From assembly GCA_905176665.1 (NCBI GenBank), contig CAJINA010000165.1, positions 62,001 to 126,000 on the forward strand: DNA of 64,000 bases, read 5' to 3'. The notes under the pieces were generated by a model. That model made no database searches and was not told where the DNA came from. It saw nothing but the letters and a program-made list of their open reading frames with translations. Each line of letters opens with the position of its first letter. Position 1 is the stretch's first letter. The stretch is from Olavius algarvensis Delta 4 endosymbiont (GTDB lineage Bacteria; Desulfobacterota; Desulfobacteria; Desulfobacterales; CAJINA01). Positions 49,426-61,514 of the stretch are shown piece by piece. The translations under genes and the position numbers were made by a program.

Positions 49426-50601
49426 TTACTCTCGTATGGCAAAGGGGAGCCGTTCGTTGATCTTGCGGATGTAATTGTGCGCCTGGCCGTTGATAGCCTC
49501 TATATTCATACGCATGAGCGTTTCCATTTCCGGATCCAGGAATCGATGCAGGCTGCAGCCGGGCACCGATTCAAAACCGCGGCGGACCTTGTGCCCGCCG
49601 CCGATCCCGGGATCGAATTCCCGGATACCGCCGGAAATGGCCCATTCGATCGGGCTGTAATAGCAGGTATTGAAATGCAGGGTGTCCAACGCCTCCCGGC
49701 ACCCCCAGTACCGGCCGTAAAGCCGATCTCTTTTATATACAAACATCCCCATCGCAACCGGGTCATTCAGTGAATGGCTCTCAAAAGCACCCATCAGCAT
49801 CAAACGGTCGCGAAACCGGTCTGCAAGGCCGGCAAAAAATTCGCGGGTCAGGTAACGGCAGCCCCAGGAACCGAACTTGCTGTTGGTGTCCACATAGTAC
49901 CGGTACATCAATTCCAGGTGCTCGTCGGTAAGCTGGTCCCCGGTCAGGGGCCGCAGGGTGATGCCCTGTTGCGCCACCCGTCGCCTTTCCCGAATAATAT
50001 TGCGTCGCTGATTGGTTTTAAACCGGGCCAGGTATTCGTCAAAATTCTGATACCCGGGATTTTTCCAGATAAGCACCGGGTGGAACCAGGGTATGCAGCG
50101 ATTGGCGGGCAGGGTGTTGACCCACTCAAGGTCGGCATATAGAAAATGGTAGCCGGACAGTTGGTTGGCCCGGCAATAGCGCTCTATCTCGGCCAGCATC
50201 AACCCGGTCAGCCGGGCCACATTTTCACGGGCGCTGACCAAAAAGCGGTACCCCTGGACCGGGGTGACCGGGCTCATGCCGACCAGTTTGGGATAATAGG
50301 CCACCCCCATCCGATAGGCCAGGTCGGCCCAGACATAATCGTCAACGAACTCACCCTCGCTGTGGATTTTCCGGTAAAGGGGAGCGGCCGCCACCAGGGT
50401 ATCCTGGGACCAGACTGCCAGGTGGGCTGGATACCAGCCGGTTTCGGCGCCGATGCTGCCGGACGACTCCATTAGCTCCAGCCATTCCCATTCCATAAAA
50501 GGGGATTGTATTGGCCGGGCCAGCGTATTCCAACCAGCACGGTCGAGGCCGCCCAGCGATGATTCCCAGGTGAATGTATAGTCATGGTCGCGTCGGGTCA
50601 T
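49426..50601 (-). CDS. FemAB/GNAT-like protein (DUF482, peptidogalycan-type)
   Basis: A 391-residue protein with the pattern of the FemAB_like family (PF04339): SPFMEWEWLELMESSG, WYPAHLAVW, APLYRKIHSEGEFVDDYVWAD, FKTNQRRNIIRERRRV, GGHKVRRGFESVPGCSLHRFLDPEM. The family has two GNAT-like folds and is thought to transfer an acyl group to an amine; its substrate is not known. The start is uncertain: ATG 50601 (MTRRDHDYTF) or GTG 50631; neither has a clear ribosome-binding site. It is divergent from the L,D-transpeptidase gene, whose promoter lies near its 5' end. Confidence 0.82.
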   Translation of the reverse strand: MTRRDHDYTFTWESSLGGLDRAGWNTLARPIQSPFMEWEWLELMESSGSIGAETGWYPAHLAVWSQDTLVAAAPLYRKIHSEGEFVDDYVWADLAYRMGVAYYPKLVGMSPVTPVQGYRFLVSARENVARLTGLMLAEIERYCRANQLSGYHFLYADLEWVNTLPANRCIPWFHPVLIWKNPGYQNFDEYLARFKTNQRRNIIRERRRVAQQGITLRPLTGDQLTDEHLELMYRYYVDTNSKFGSWGCRYLTREFFAGLADRFRDRLMLMGAFESHSLNDPVAMGMFVYKRDRLYGRYWGCREALDTLHFNTCYYSPIEWAISGGIREFDPGIGGGHKVRRGFESVPGCSLHRFLDPEMETLMRMNIEAINGQAHNYIRKINERLPFAIRE

Positions 50602-50643
50602 GAGTGGTCCGATCGGGTATGAGATTGCCACGGTGCACCAGGG

Positions 50644-50672
50644 TTGACACAGCCCCTGTGGGTTTATATATC
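50644..50672 (+). promoter_or_regulatory. Promoter of the L,D-transpeptidase gene
   Basis: TTGACA (50644-50649) and TATATC (50667-50672) with a 17-bp spacer, just downstream of the divergent FemAB-like start. It implies that translation of the transpeptidase starts right of about 50680. Confidence 0.6.
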
Positions 50673-50711
50673 TTTTCGGACCTATTTATTCTTAACGATG
50701 CGTGGTTAGCC

Positions 50712-52106
50712 TTGCAAATCAGATCCGGCAAATCGACTTCATATACAACGTCCAGGGTCAGGCCCAATACCAAGAAAACCGCCGAACAGCGGCGCCTCAA
50801 ACCCATTGTCACGTACGGTCTGGCAGGTGTCGCCGTGGTTTCCCTGCTGGCAGTCGGATTGTTTTTTGCCGGAGGCGATACCCCCACCACCCCAATCCCC
50901 GGCCAGATGGCTACTGCCGCAAACATAGCGTCCCCGGCTCCCCAGGCCATTAAAATAAAACGCGAAACTGCTCCGGTCAAATCCAACCGGACCACCCGGA
51001 CCGCAAGCGCGTGGGAAGGGCCGGTTCTCTATCACTCTCCCGGCCAGGCCCCCATTCATCTGATCCTGGTCGAAAAAGCACTGCAACAGCTGCATCTATA
51101 CCGGTTCGACGGTCGCTACCAGCGTATCAAGACGTACAGTTGCGCCACCGGTGAACAGCGGGGCCGCAAACGGGTGGAGAATGATGAAAAAACGCCCGAA
51201 GGCATCTATTTCAACACTAAAATCTACCGTGATCGCAAAGTGACGGTTTTCGGCGACCGGGCCTTCGAACTCAATTATCCCAATGCCTTCGACGACATCG
51301 CCGGCAACGGCGGGCACGGCATCTATATTCACGGATCGAACCGCAAGGTCACCCCCTATTCGACCAACGGCTGTGTAGCCCTGGACAACCATGACCTGGA
51401 AGACCTTGACCAGCGGATCGAATTCGACAAAACCCCGATCATCATCGGCGAGCGCCTGCCCTACACCTTCACCGGCGTGCAAAAGGATATGACCAAACTG
51501 ACGGCCTATTTCCGCCAGGCCATGATCCCCAAAAAGTACGCCGGGCAGAAGCTTGATTTCACCGGCATCACCATTTTGCGTTTCCGGGATAAGCTTGTGT
51601 CCTTCGGCGCCATCCGAGTAAAAACCAAAACCCCGGTTGAAGCCGTCTCCCGCCTTTACTTAGCTGAACCGGAAAAGGGGCTCATGGTGATGGTCAAACG
51701 CGAGTGGCAGGAGAAAAAGCCGCCCCCGGTCTTGACCGCCAAGCCTGAAAGAGAAGACATCGCCCGGCTGGTGCAATCCTGGGAAAAAGCTTGGGAAGGC
51801 AAGCACCTGGAAACCTATATCGCCCACTACCACCCCGATTTCGTAGGCAACGGCCGCAACCTGCAGGAATGGAAACGGCATAAAAAGCGCCTGAATGGGA
51901 AATACAAACGGATATCCGTCACGGTCTCGGAATTGAAAACCCGTACTTCCGGCGGTACCTCCCGAGCCTGGTTCAAACAAAGGTACCGTTCGGACGCATT
52001 TAAATCCGATGGTTATAAGATTCTGGAATTCCGAAAAAAGGGAGGCCGCTGGAAAATATACCGGGAAAAGTCTTTTAAAAACAGGCCCAAAAGCTGGCCG
52101 GCGTAG
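50712..52106 (+). CDS. L,D-transpeptidase (YkuD) with C-terminal NTF2-like domain
   Basis: About 464 residues. A short basic cytoplasmic N-terminus precedes one transmembrane helix (IVTYGLAGVAVVSLLAVGLFFAG). The YkuD domain contains IHLILVEKALQQLHLYRF, TPEGIYF and the catalytic stretch GIYIHGSNRKV ... STNGCVALDN with His and Cys. The C-terminal 120 residues (VQSWEKAWEGKHLETYIAHYHPDFVG ... RWKIYREKSF) resemble an NTF2/SnoaL-like domain found in related transpeptidases. It crosslinks peptidoglycan or anchors proteins in the periplasm. The start is uncertain: TTG 50712 fits the promoter; ATG 50619 would lie upstream of it. Confidence 0.85.
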   Translation: MQIRSGKSTSYTTSRVRPNTKKTAEQRRLKPIVTYGLAGVAVVSLLAVGLFFAGGDTPTTPIPGQMATAANIASPAPQAIKIKRETAPVKSNRTTRTASAWEGPVLYHSPGQAPIHLILVEKALQQLHLYRFDGRYQRIKTYSCATGEQRGRKRVENDEKTPEGIYFNTKIYRDRKVTVFGDRAFELNYPNAFDDIAGNGGHGIYIHGSNRKVTPYSTNGCVALDNHDLEDLDQRIEFDKTPIIIGERLPYTFTGVQKDMTKLTAYFRQAMIPKKYAGQKLDFTGITILRFRDKLVSFGAIRVKTKTPVEAVSRLYLAEPEKGLMVMVKREWQEKKPPPVLTAKPEREDIARLVQSWEKAWEGKHLETYIAHYHPDFVGNGRNLQEWKRHKKRLNGKYKRISVTVSELKTRTSGGTSRAWFKQRYRSDAFKSDGYKILEFRKKGGRWKIYREKSFKNRPKSWPA

Positions 52107-52116
52107 GGCGTTGCTG

Positions 52117-52231
52117 TAAGGTATAAGGTAAAAGGTTTAAGCACAACCTAAACCCTAAAGAGCCCGACAGTCTTATGCCTCACCTCCTGTGCCTTTAAGC
52201 TTATACCTTCCACCTTATACCTTCTACCTGG
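52117..52231. repeat. Inverted repeat between convergent genes
   Basis: AAGGTATAAGGTAAAAGGT near 52118 is imperfectly complementary to ACCTTATACCTTCTACC near 52212, and TACCTTCCACCTTATACCT repeats the word directly. The low-complexity AGGTATAAGGTA repeat lies between the L,D-transpeptidase and the second YkgJ-type gene and could act as a bidirectional 3' end. Confidence 0.6.
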
Positions 52232-53006
52232 GCTTGATCTGCTTCGATTTCAGCCCCCAGACAAACAGCTTGACCCACTCGAATCCAAATTTCAGCAATG
52301 CCTTTTCATCGGCCGAGATTTTTTTACGCACGTCTTGCTTGACCTTATATCGCTTAAAAAAGCTGCTTTCGAATACGAATTTTTTGAAATCGTCCAGGTT
52401 GTAGGTGGCCATGAAAGCCATTTTGGCCCGCGGTCCTTCCGGGCCCTCGCCCCGCCAGGGATCGGTCTGAAACAGGCGCTTGATCTCCGCCCAGGCCAAC
52501 GTCATGCGGTTGTAGTCCCGGACCTCCTGATCACGGCCCCAGGTTTCGATTGTCCACTCATCGGGTTCGTGCTGCCCCTGGCAGAAATCGGGCGGGCGGA
52601 AAAAATGCACCAGGCGCGATTTCCCGGTTTTGGCATCATAGAGACTGCCCTGTTCCACCGGGAAGGTACGGCAGGTGTCGGGCCGGTCGGGATAGACCGA
52701 GCAACCCGCATCGGTTAGAAAGGGACAGGTTTTCTCTTCATTTTCGGTCATGCGCAGCAAGACTTCCGGGAAAAAAGCACCGGGCCGTAATACCACGTCA
52801 ACGTACTCATCGAGAAACTGATCCGAGGTCAGCGCCAGATTACTTTTCAGACGGAGCACATCATAGGGATATAAAAAGAGGTTGAGATTCCGGCAGCACC
52901 GGTTGAAACAAGCCACCTGCGGATGGCAGCGAAAAGCAAACGTTTCCCCTTTTTTCAGCCGCCGACCGGGCAGCTTTTCAATTCTTTCTGGATCGATATA
53001 TTTCAT
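52224..53006 (-). CDS. YkgJ-family cysteine-cluster protein 2
   Basis: A 260-residue paralogue of the protein at 47671. Cysteines: FRCHPQVACFNRCCRNL, TCPFLTDAGCSVYPDRPDTCRTFP, FCQGQHE. The C-terminal region (DEKALLKFGFEWVKLFVWGLK) matches the ending of the first protein (VELLKLGLEWVRFKLFG). GGAGAA precedes the ATG. It lies 30 bp after the third YkgJ-type gene on the same strand, so the two share a transcript. Metal binding is likely; function unknown. Confidence 0.82.
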   Translation of the reverse strand: MKYIDPERIEKLPGRRLKKGETFAFRCHPQVACFNRCCRNLNLFLYPYDVLRLKSNLALTSDQFLDEYVDVVLRPGAFFPEVLLRMTENEEKTCPFLTDAGCSVYPDRPDTCRTFPVEQGSLYDAKTGKSRLVHFFRPPDFCQGQHEPDEWTIETWGRDQEVRDYNRMTLAWAEIKRLFQTDPWRGEGPEGPRAKMAFMATYNLDDFKKFVFESSFFKRYKVKQDVRKKISADEKALLKFGFEWVKLFVWGLKSKQIKPR

Positions 53007-53036
53007 CTTTATTTCTCCGGCGGAAATGACGCCCGG

Positions 53037-53645
53037 TCAGGCCGGAAACCCGGCGATCATCTGGGCCACGGTCAGCCGGGTCTTCTCGTTAAAACTCAGC
53101 TCCTCGCGCAGGGCTTTTTCCAACTGGGCCATCTCCATATAAAGCGGGGTGCGGTCAAAGGGTATGTATGGATGGTCACCGCACTGCCGATCGAAGTCAC
53201 CACAACCGGGACCCCGGGTGGGGGCCTCGCCGGCGGGACGCCGCATTTCATTGGGTATGCCGTGCAGGCGGCATATCATCGGTCGATAGTGGTATAGGGT
53301 GCAGCTGCCGTCGCGGTTCAAAGGGCACATGATACGAACCGTTTCGCCGTTCTCCTGGGAACGCGCCAATTCACGGTTGACCTGCAAGGCAGCCTGGTGC
53401 AGGCGGTCGCGTTCTTCCGCCGGCAACTGAACATAGCCCCGATATAAATAGAGATATTCCAGCAGCGTGTGGTGGAAAAACAGCGTCAGACAACAATTGT
53501 CCTCGCACCCCTTGCATTGGAACCCATAATCGGCAGCCACCCTATCGTAGGCAGCTTCCATCCGGTCGAAAAGATCGGCCAATTTTTCAAGATGAGATCC
53601 CAGCTTTTTGGCAGGGGTGTTTAAATAGGTGGCGGGCGTAACCAA
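53037..53645 (-). CDS. YkgJ-family cysteine-cluster protein 3
   Basis: A 202-residue YkgJ-type protein with a different spacing: FQCKGCEDNCCLTLF, MCPLNRDGSCTLYHYRPMICRLHGIP and GPGCGDFDRQCG. The middle motif CPLNxxGxCxLYxxRPxxCRLxG is the classical UPF0153 signature. The start is a TTG at 53645 preceded by GAGATA; no in-frame ATG is available before the first cysteine block without losing helix 1. It forms a pair with the gene at 52224. The substrate or client is unknown. Confidence 0.8.
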   Translation of the reverse strand: MVTPATYLNTPAKKLGSHLEKLADLFDRMEAAYDRVAADYGFQCKGCEDNCCLTLFFHHTLLEYLYLYRGYVQLPAEERDRLHQAALQVNRELARSQENGETVRIMCPLNRDGSCTLYHYRPMICRLHGIPNEMRRPAGEAPTRGPGCGDFDRQCGDHPYIPFDRTPLYMEMAQLEKALREELSFNEKTRLTVAQMIAGFPA

Positions 53646-53786
53646 TGTTATATCTCGAAAATCACTATACGATGCAATTCAATACATCCTTTAATTGTCG
53701 TTTCAACAGTTAGGTCAAAGCGTCCGGTTTCACCATTGCCCCGACCCTATCCTGACACTAAACCCAAACGGATTGCAGGCCTGCGT

Positions 53787-54842
53787 CTACACCATCGGCG
53801 AAGGGAAAAACAGGCGCTCGTACAGGGCCAATGCATACCGGTCGGTCATGCTCGCAATAAAATCACAGACGACCCTCTCCTTGGAATCACCGGACGTCTC
53901 GGGAGCCGGCAGGGACAAGGCCGCCAATTCACGCGCCAGCATCTCCTCGTTGTCCGTAAAAAAGGTATACAGTTCCAGAAGAATTTTTTTGGCTTTCACA
54001 AATTCCTGGTGCACTTTCTGGGACCGGTAGACATTTTTATATAAGAATCGCCGCAGCAGGGTCATGGCTTCGTGAACTTCATCGCTCATGCGCAGGACCA
54101 GTTCCCCGTTTTCTACCTGGCTGGAGAATACCAGGTCGTGCACCATGGTGGTGGCACGCTCGGAATGGGTCCGGCCCAGGACGCGCATACACTCGTGCGG
54201 AACCTGGTTTGCCCGGATCACCCCGCTGCGGATGGCGTCTTCGAGGTCGTGATTCAGGTAAGCCATGATGTCCGCTATTCTGACTATCTGCCCCTCAACG
54301 GTAATCGCCTTCATCTTGGGATTCGAGGATATAATCTTGCCGTATCCCTTTGAATGTTTGAGGATGCCGTCCCGCACCTCCCGAGTCAGGTTCAGGCCCG
54401 CCCCGTTTTTCTCAAGCCGGTCCACAACCCGCAGGCTCTGTTCGTTATGGGTAAACCTCTCGGAGAATATCTCTTTCAGCGACGTTTCGCCGCCATGGCC
54501 GAAGGGTGTGTGCCCCAGGTCATGCCCCAGAGCGATCGCCTCGGTAAGATCTTCGTTCAGCCGCATGGAGCGGGCGATGGTCCTGGCGATCTGGGCCACT
54601 TCCAGGGTATGGGTCAACCGGGTCCGATATTCATCACCGAGCGGAGACAGAAACACCTGCGTTTTATACTTCAGCCTGCGAAACGCATTGCAGTAGATAA
54701 TTCGGTCCCTATCCCTTTGGAAGGCCGTCCGCAATTGAGAGGACTTCTCGGGCTTGAGTCGGCCTTTGGATTCCGAACTCAAACAGCCATAAGGCGACAG
54801 AAACCCGCGTTCGCGCTTTTCAAAGTCTTCTCTAATGGTCAT
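53787..54842 (-). CDS. dgt: Deoxyguanosinetriphosphate triphosphohydrolase-like protein
   Basis: A 351-residue HD-domain dNTPase that hydrolyses dNTPs (often dGTP) to the nucleoside and triphosphate. Motifs: DRDRIIYCNAFRRLKYKTQVF, RTRLTHTLEVAQIART (H of the HD pair) and ALGHDLGHTPFGHGGE (HD), then FTHNEQSLRVV, and a later Asp in ADIMAYLNHDLEDAI. The length is of the short type 2 family. It lies in its own transcript with the YkgJ pair 141 bp downstream. The weak GGCGGG precedes the ATG. Confidence 0.93.
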   Translation of the reverse strand: MTIREDFEKRERGFLSPYGCLSSESKGRLKPEKSSQLRTAFQRDRDRIIYCNAFRRLKYKTQVFLSPLGDEYRTRLTHTLEVAQIARTIARSMRLNEDLTEAIALGHDLGHTPFGHGGETSLKEIFSERFTHNEQSLRVVDRLEKNGAGLNLTREVRDGILKHSKGYGKIISSNPKMKAITVEGQIVRIADIMAYLNHDLEDAIRSGVIRANQVPHECMRVLGRTHSERATTMVHDLVFSSQVENGELVLRMSDEVHEAMTLLRRFLYKNVYRSQKVHQEFVKAKKILLELYTFFTDNEEMLARELAALSLPAPETSGDSKERVVCDFIASMTDRYALALYERLFFPSPMV

Positions 54843-55000
54843 CGGGCAACCCGCCGGGAGCTATTTCATTCACTTTTAGGCACACTTTGTCTTAAGGCCG
54901 CTTCATTTGCTAGAATTGATTAACCTACCCAAAACAATTTGGATATGTAAAGCTCTTTTTGATGCTTTACATAGCCCGCCCCAATTCCTATCATTAGACC

Positions 55001-55555
55001 ATGAACAACCACCACCTCATCATGGGCGAGTTAACCGATTATCTGACCGGGCGGCTCCTGGACGACACGCACGATGAGCGCTACCGGCAGAAACTGGCCC
55101 GTCATCTGGTTGAACAGTGCGGATTTGAAAAAGCATCCATCACACCCCGGCTCAGGCTGACGATCACAGCCTGCGACCAACGGGCCAGCATACCGGTTGA
55201 CTTTCTGGTGGACGCATCCGGTAAGATTGGCATGGTGATCAAGTATGGCCCGGGATCACTGGTTACCCGCCATACCCCGGCCCTTGCCATGGCACGGGTC
55301 ATCCGTCCTTATCAAATCCCCGTGGTCGTCGTCACCAATGGCGAAGATGCGCATATCCTCGATAGCCGAACGGGGGACCTGCTGGCCGAAGGCCTGGGGA
55401 ATATTCCGTCCAGGGACATCCTCGCGGCCAGGCTGAAAGAACATGATTTTAAACCCGTTTCAATTAAAATGGTTGAAATGGCTAACAAAATTATTTATGC
55501 CTTTGAGGTCGACGGCAGTTGCCCTTGCGACACTGATGTCTGTCGGCTGCCATAG
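55001..55555 (+). CDS. Orphan HSDR_N-type nuclease-domain protein
   Basis: A 184-residue protein resembling the N-terminal nuclease-like domain of type I restriction R subunits (HSDR_N_2, PF13588). The conserved pattern is visible: PRLRLTITACDQRASIPVDFLVDASGKIGMVIKYGPGSL, i.e. D-x(n)-(V)K in place of ExK, then PYQIPVVVVTNGEDAHILD. The C-terminus has a short cysteine cluster (CPCDTDVC). No methylase or specificity genes are near. ATG 55001 or 55022; neither has a strong ribosome-binding site. In sulfate reducers such stand-alone copies are frequent; function unknown. Confidence 0.7.
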   Translation: MNNHHLIMGELTDYLTGRLLDDTHDERYRQKLARHLVEQCGFEKASITPRLRLTITACDQRASIPVDFLVDASGKIGMVIKYGPGSLVTRHTPALAMARVIRPYQIPVVVVTNGEDAHILDSRTGDLLAEGLGNIPSRDILAARLKEHDFKPVSIKMVEMANKIIYAFEVDGSCPCDTDVCRLP

Positions 55556-55735
55556 TGTATTGGCCCGCGACTAAAACAAACAAAGCGGACCAACTTCATC
55601 CGGTATTGATGAATTGATCTAAATCCACAATACAACAGCACTAAATTCGAATTTCGTATTTTGTAAAATAAAAAAGCATGTTAGCACTATCATCATCAAT
55701 TAAGGCACGTCGGGAACCAAGCATGAGTTAATCGT

Positions 55736-56278
55736 ATGAGCCCACTCGAAAACGAAATTGACTATCAGCATTTCATGACCGCCGCCCTGGACCAGGCAGC
55801 CCAAGCCTTGGAGGCCGGCGAGTTCCCGGTCGGCTGTGTATTGGTTCATCAATACAAAATTATTGCGACCGGTCAGCGCCAGGGTACCGCTGCGGGCGGA
55901 CACAATGAAACAGACCATGCCGAAATCATGGCCCTGCAGGCCTACTACGCCCTTGAAAACGCACCTGATCCCAGGGATGTCACGGCTTTTTGTACCATGG
56001 AGCCTTGCCTGATGTGCTTTGGCGCCTTGCTGATCGCCGGGATCGGTGAAATCGTCTACGCGTATGAGGATGTCATGGGAGGGGGGACCCACTATGACCT
56101 GAACGGGCTGCCCGCGCTGTACCGGGACAACTCGGTTTCCATCATTCCGGGCATCATGCGCGCCGAAAGCCTGGCCCTCTTCAAGACCTTTTTCCAGGCT
56201 CCGGACAGTGAATACTGGCGCGACAGCCGCCTGGCCGCCTACACGCTGGCCCAGCTGCCCGGCAAACACCACATGTAG
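55736..56278 (+). CDS. Nucleoside/tRNA-adenosine deaminase-like protein
   Basis: A 180-residue zinc-dependent deaminase of the CDA superfamily. The zinc ligands are in DHAEIMAL (His, with catalytic Glu) and EPCLMCFGAL (two Cys). It is similar in size to TadA and to guanine/cytosine-type deaminases; TadA has a Ser or Asn-rich start (GEVPVGAV) that here reads GEFPVGCVLV, and the region after the motif (EIVYAYEDVMGGGTHYDLNGLP) differs from the usual TadA, so a specific call is not safe. ATG 55736 has GAG 9 bp upstream. Upstream 180 bp hold no gene. Confidence 0.82.
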   Translation: MSPLENEIDYQHFMTAALDQAAQALEAGEFPVGCVLVHQYKIIATGQRQGTAAGGHNETDHAEIMALQAYYALENAPDPRDVTAFCTMEPCLMCFGALLIAGIGEIVYAYEDVMGGGTHYDLNGLPALYRDNSVSIIPGIMRAESLALFKTFFQAPDSEYWRDSRLAAYTLAQLPGKHHM

Positions 56279-56381
56279 TAGCCGCCTCGACCTCTATAGG
56301 GCTATGTTGAGCCGCCGGAAACTTCATCAATCAGGGACAAACCGGCGTAAAGTGTCAAAACTGCCCGCATTTATTTTGATG

Positions 56382-56410
56382 TTGCATTTTTTACTTGCAT
56401 TTCTTATGGT
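56382..56410 (+). promoter_or_regulatory. Candidate infC promoter
   Basis: TTGCAT (56382-56387) and TATGGT (56405-56410) with a 17-bp spacer, about 120 bp before the infC start. The leader between contains GC-rich inverted repeats such as CGGGACCGGTGCC, which could be regulatory. Confidence 0.4.
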
Positions 56411-56529
56411 TGTCCGATGTGGCGTTTTCACATTTTTCGGGACCGGTGCCACCTGGCCCGGAAAAGATTACCTGCCCGCATACGGATGGGTAACTGGTAT
56501 TAACCAATGTTTCTGAAGGAGGTGCCGGC

Positions 56530-57075
56530 ATAGCTATTGCGAGAAGAGCCCGAAGACCGCACAGAGCCAATCGAACCAATATCAATCGCGACATCCGGGC
56601 CAAAGAAGTAAGGGTGATCGATCCTGACGGTAATCAGATTGGTGTACTTCCAACGTATAAAGCGCTTGCCACTGCCGGAGATTTTGGACTGGACTTGGTG
56701 GAAATATCCCCCAATGCCAATCCGCCGGTCTGTAAAATAATGGACTACGGCCGTTATAAGTACGAGCAGACCAAAAAGAAGCAGGAAGCCAAGAAAAAGC
56801 AGACGACGTTCCAGGTCAAAGAGATCAAGGTTCGCCCCAAAACCGGCGAACACGACCTGCAGACGAAGCTCGGTCACATCAGAAAATTTATTGAGAAAAA
56901 AGACAAGGTCAAGGTAACCGTCATTTTCCGGGGCCGGGAAATTACGCTGTCCAATCTGGGCCGCGATGTGCTGCAGAGAATGGCCGAGGAGGTTGAAGAT
57001 ATTGCCGTGGTTGAGCAGTATCCCAAGTTTGAAGGCCGCACGATGTTCATGATTTTGGCGGCCAAAGCCAGCTGA
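56530..57075 (+). CDS. infC: Translation initiation factor IF-3, probable AUA start
   Basis: A 181-residue IF-3. The N-terminal domain begins IAIARRARRPHRANRTNINRDIRAKEVRVID, and the family blocks VEISPNANPPVCKIMDYGRYKYE, EIKVRPKTGEHDLQTK, KVKVTVIFRGRE and LAAKAS are present. No ATG, GTG or TTG gives the full N-terminal domain; a perfect AAGGAGGTG lies 7 bp before an ATA at 56530, with an ATT six bases further. Non-canonical AUU/AUA/AUC starts are characteristic of infC and allow autoregulation, because IF-3 discriminates against them. The GTG at 56614 would lose 28 conserved residues. First gene of the infC-rpmI-rplT cluster. Confidence 0.93.
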   Translation: MAIARRARRPHRANRTNINRDIRAKEVRVIDPDGNQIGVLPTYKALATAGDFGLDLVEISPNANPPVCKIMDYGRYKYEQTKKKQEAKKKQTTFQVKEIKVRPKTGEHDLQTKLGHIRKFIEKKDKVKVTVIFRGREITLSNLGRDVLQRMAEEVEDIAVVEQYPKFEGRTMFMILAAKAS

Positions 57076-57206
57076 CCAGCTTTTTTTTATCACGACTGAA
57101 CGAAGACAGCGCGACTGCGCCAATTATCCATTTCCAAATGGCGCGAGCAGTGAGGTTGACTGTCTGCGCCATCTGCATTTGCACGGCTGGCTATGAACTT
57201 TTGATC

Positions 57207-57234
57207 TTGACGTTTTGAATTTAATACCTAATTA
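57207..57234 (+). promoter_or_regulatory. rpmI-rplT promoter
   Basis: TTGACG (57207-57212) and TAATTA (57229-57234) with a 16-bp spacer, 22 bp before the rpmI ATG; would give rpmI-rplT expression separate from infC. Confidence 0.55.
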
Positions 57235-57255
57235 GAGTGATAGGAGAACCAGACG

Positions 57256-57453
57256 ATGCCTAAAATTAAGACCAACCGCGCCGCGGCCAAGAGATTCAAG
57301 AAGACTGGATCCGGCAAATTTAAGTTTGCCAAGGCCAACGCCGGTCATATTATGACCAAAAAGACGACCAAAAGGAAACGCGATCTGCGCAAAGGTCACA
57401 TGATTGCCGGAACGGATATGAAGGAACTCAGACTGCTGCTGCCGAACGGTTAA
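57256..57453 (+). CDS. rpmI: 50S ribosomal protein L35
   Basis: A 65-residue very basic protein. [21 protein letters not shown] and the ending [14 protein letters not shown] are typical of L35. AGGAGAACC lies before the ATG. It is 60 bp upstream of rplT, the standard order. Confidence 0.97.
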   Translation: MPKIKTNRAAAKRFKKTGSGKFKFAKANAGHIMTKKTTKRKRDLRKGHMIAGTDMKELRLLLPNG

Positions 57454-57512
57454 ACTGGTCGGCTGCATGGGGCAGCCGCCGACCGCAGGCGCAGGGATGA
57501 AGGAGAGTTGAA

Positions 57513-57863
57513 ATGCGTGTAAAAAGAGGTTTCAAAGCAAGACAGAGAAGGAAAAAGGTACTCAAACTGGCCAAAGGCTATCGCGGCGGCCGGAGCAAGC
57601 TGTTTCGTACCGCGGCCGATGCCGTGGATAAGGCCCTGATGTACGCCTACCGTGACCGTCGGGCCAAAAAAAGAGATTTTCGGAAACTGTGGATCGCGCG
57701 CATTAACGCCGGCGCCCGCATGAACGACCTGACTTACAGCCGCCTGATTCACGGGCTGAAAAAGGCCAATATCGAACTGGACCGCAAAGTTCTCGCGGAG
57801 CTCGCCGTTTCCGACCCCGCCGGTTTTAGCCAGGTTGTCAACCTGGCTTCTGAACAGCTCTAA
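57513..57863 (+). CDS. rplT: 50S ribosomal protein L20
   Basis: A 116-residue protein, [34 protein letters not shown] at the start (first part) and [15 protein letters not shown] toward the end, all typical of L20. In many bacteria L20 represses its own operon by binding the leader mRNA. AAGGAGAG precedes the ATG. A strong terminator follows before pheS. Confidence 0.97.
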   Translation: MRVKRGFKARQRRKKVLKLAKGYRGGRSKLFRTAADAVDKALMYAYRDRRAKKRDFRKLWIARINAGARMNDLTYSRLIHGLKKANIELDRKVLAELAVSDPAGFSQVVNLASEQL

Positions 57864-61378
<3,515 letters not shown>

Positions 61379-61387
61379 TGTTGAGCG

Positions 61388-61424
61388 GACAACAGCCATT
61401 CTTTCAAGAGTGGGATGGCTGCTG
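61388..61424 (+). terminator. Possible terminator after pheT
   Basis: ACAGCCAT and ATGGCTGCTGT can pair around an about 15-nt loop, followed by AATTTTGG; a moderate hairpin 12 bp after the pheT stop. Weak T-tract. Confidence 0.4.
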
Positions 61425-61514
61425 TAATTTTGGTGGACACGCTCCGGTAAGTGCGCTATTTTCATACCCAATTATTAGAGGCTATCTCATAAATAGTGAT
61501 TGCCGGGGGTGAAT

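Noticed and set aside
47671-56278. Phage-defence island around the YkgJ, HSDR_N-like and dGTPase genes
   Set aside because: The dGTPase is of an ordinary housekeeping type, there are no mobility genes or defence operon structure, and composition matches the surroundings.
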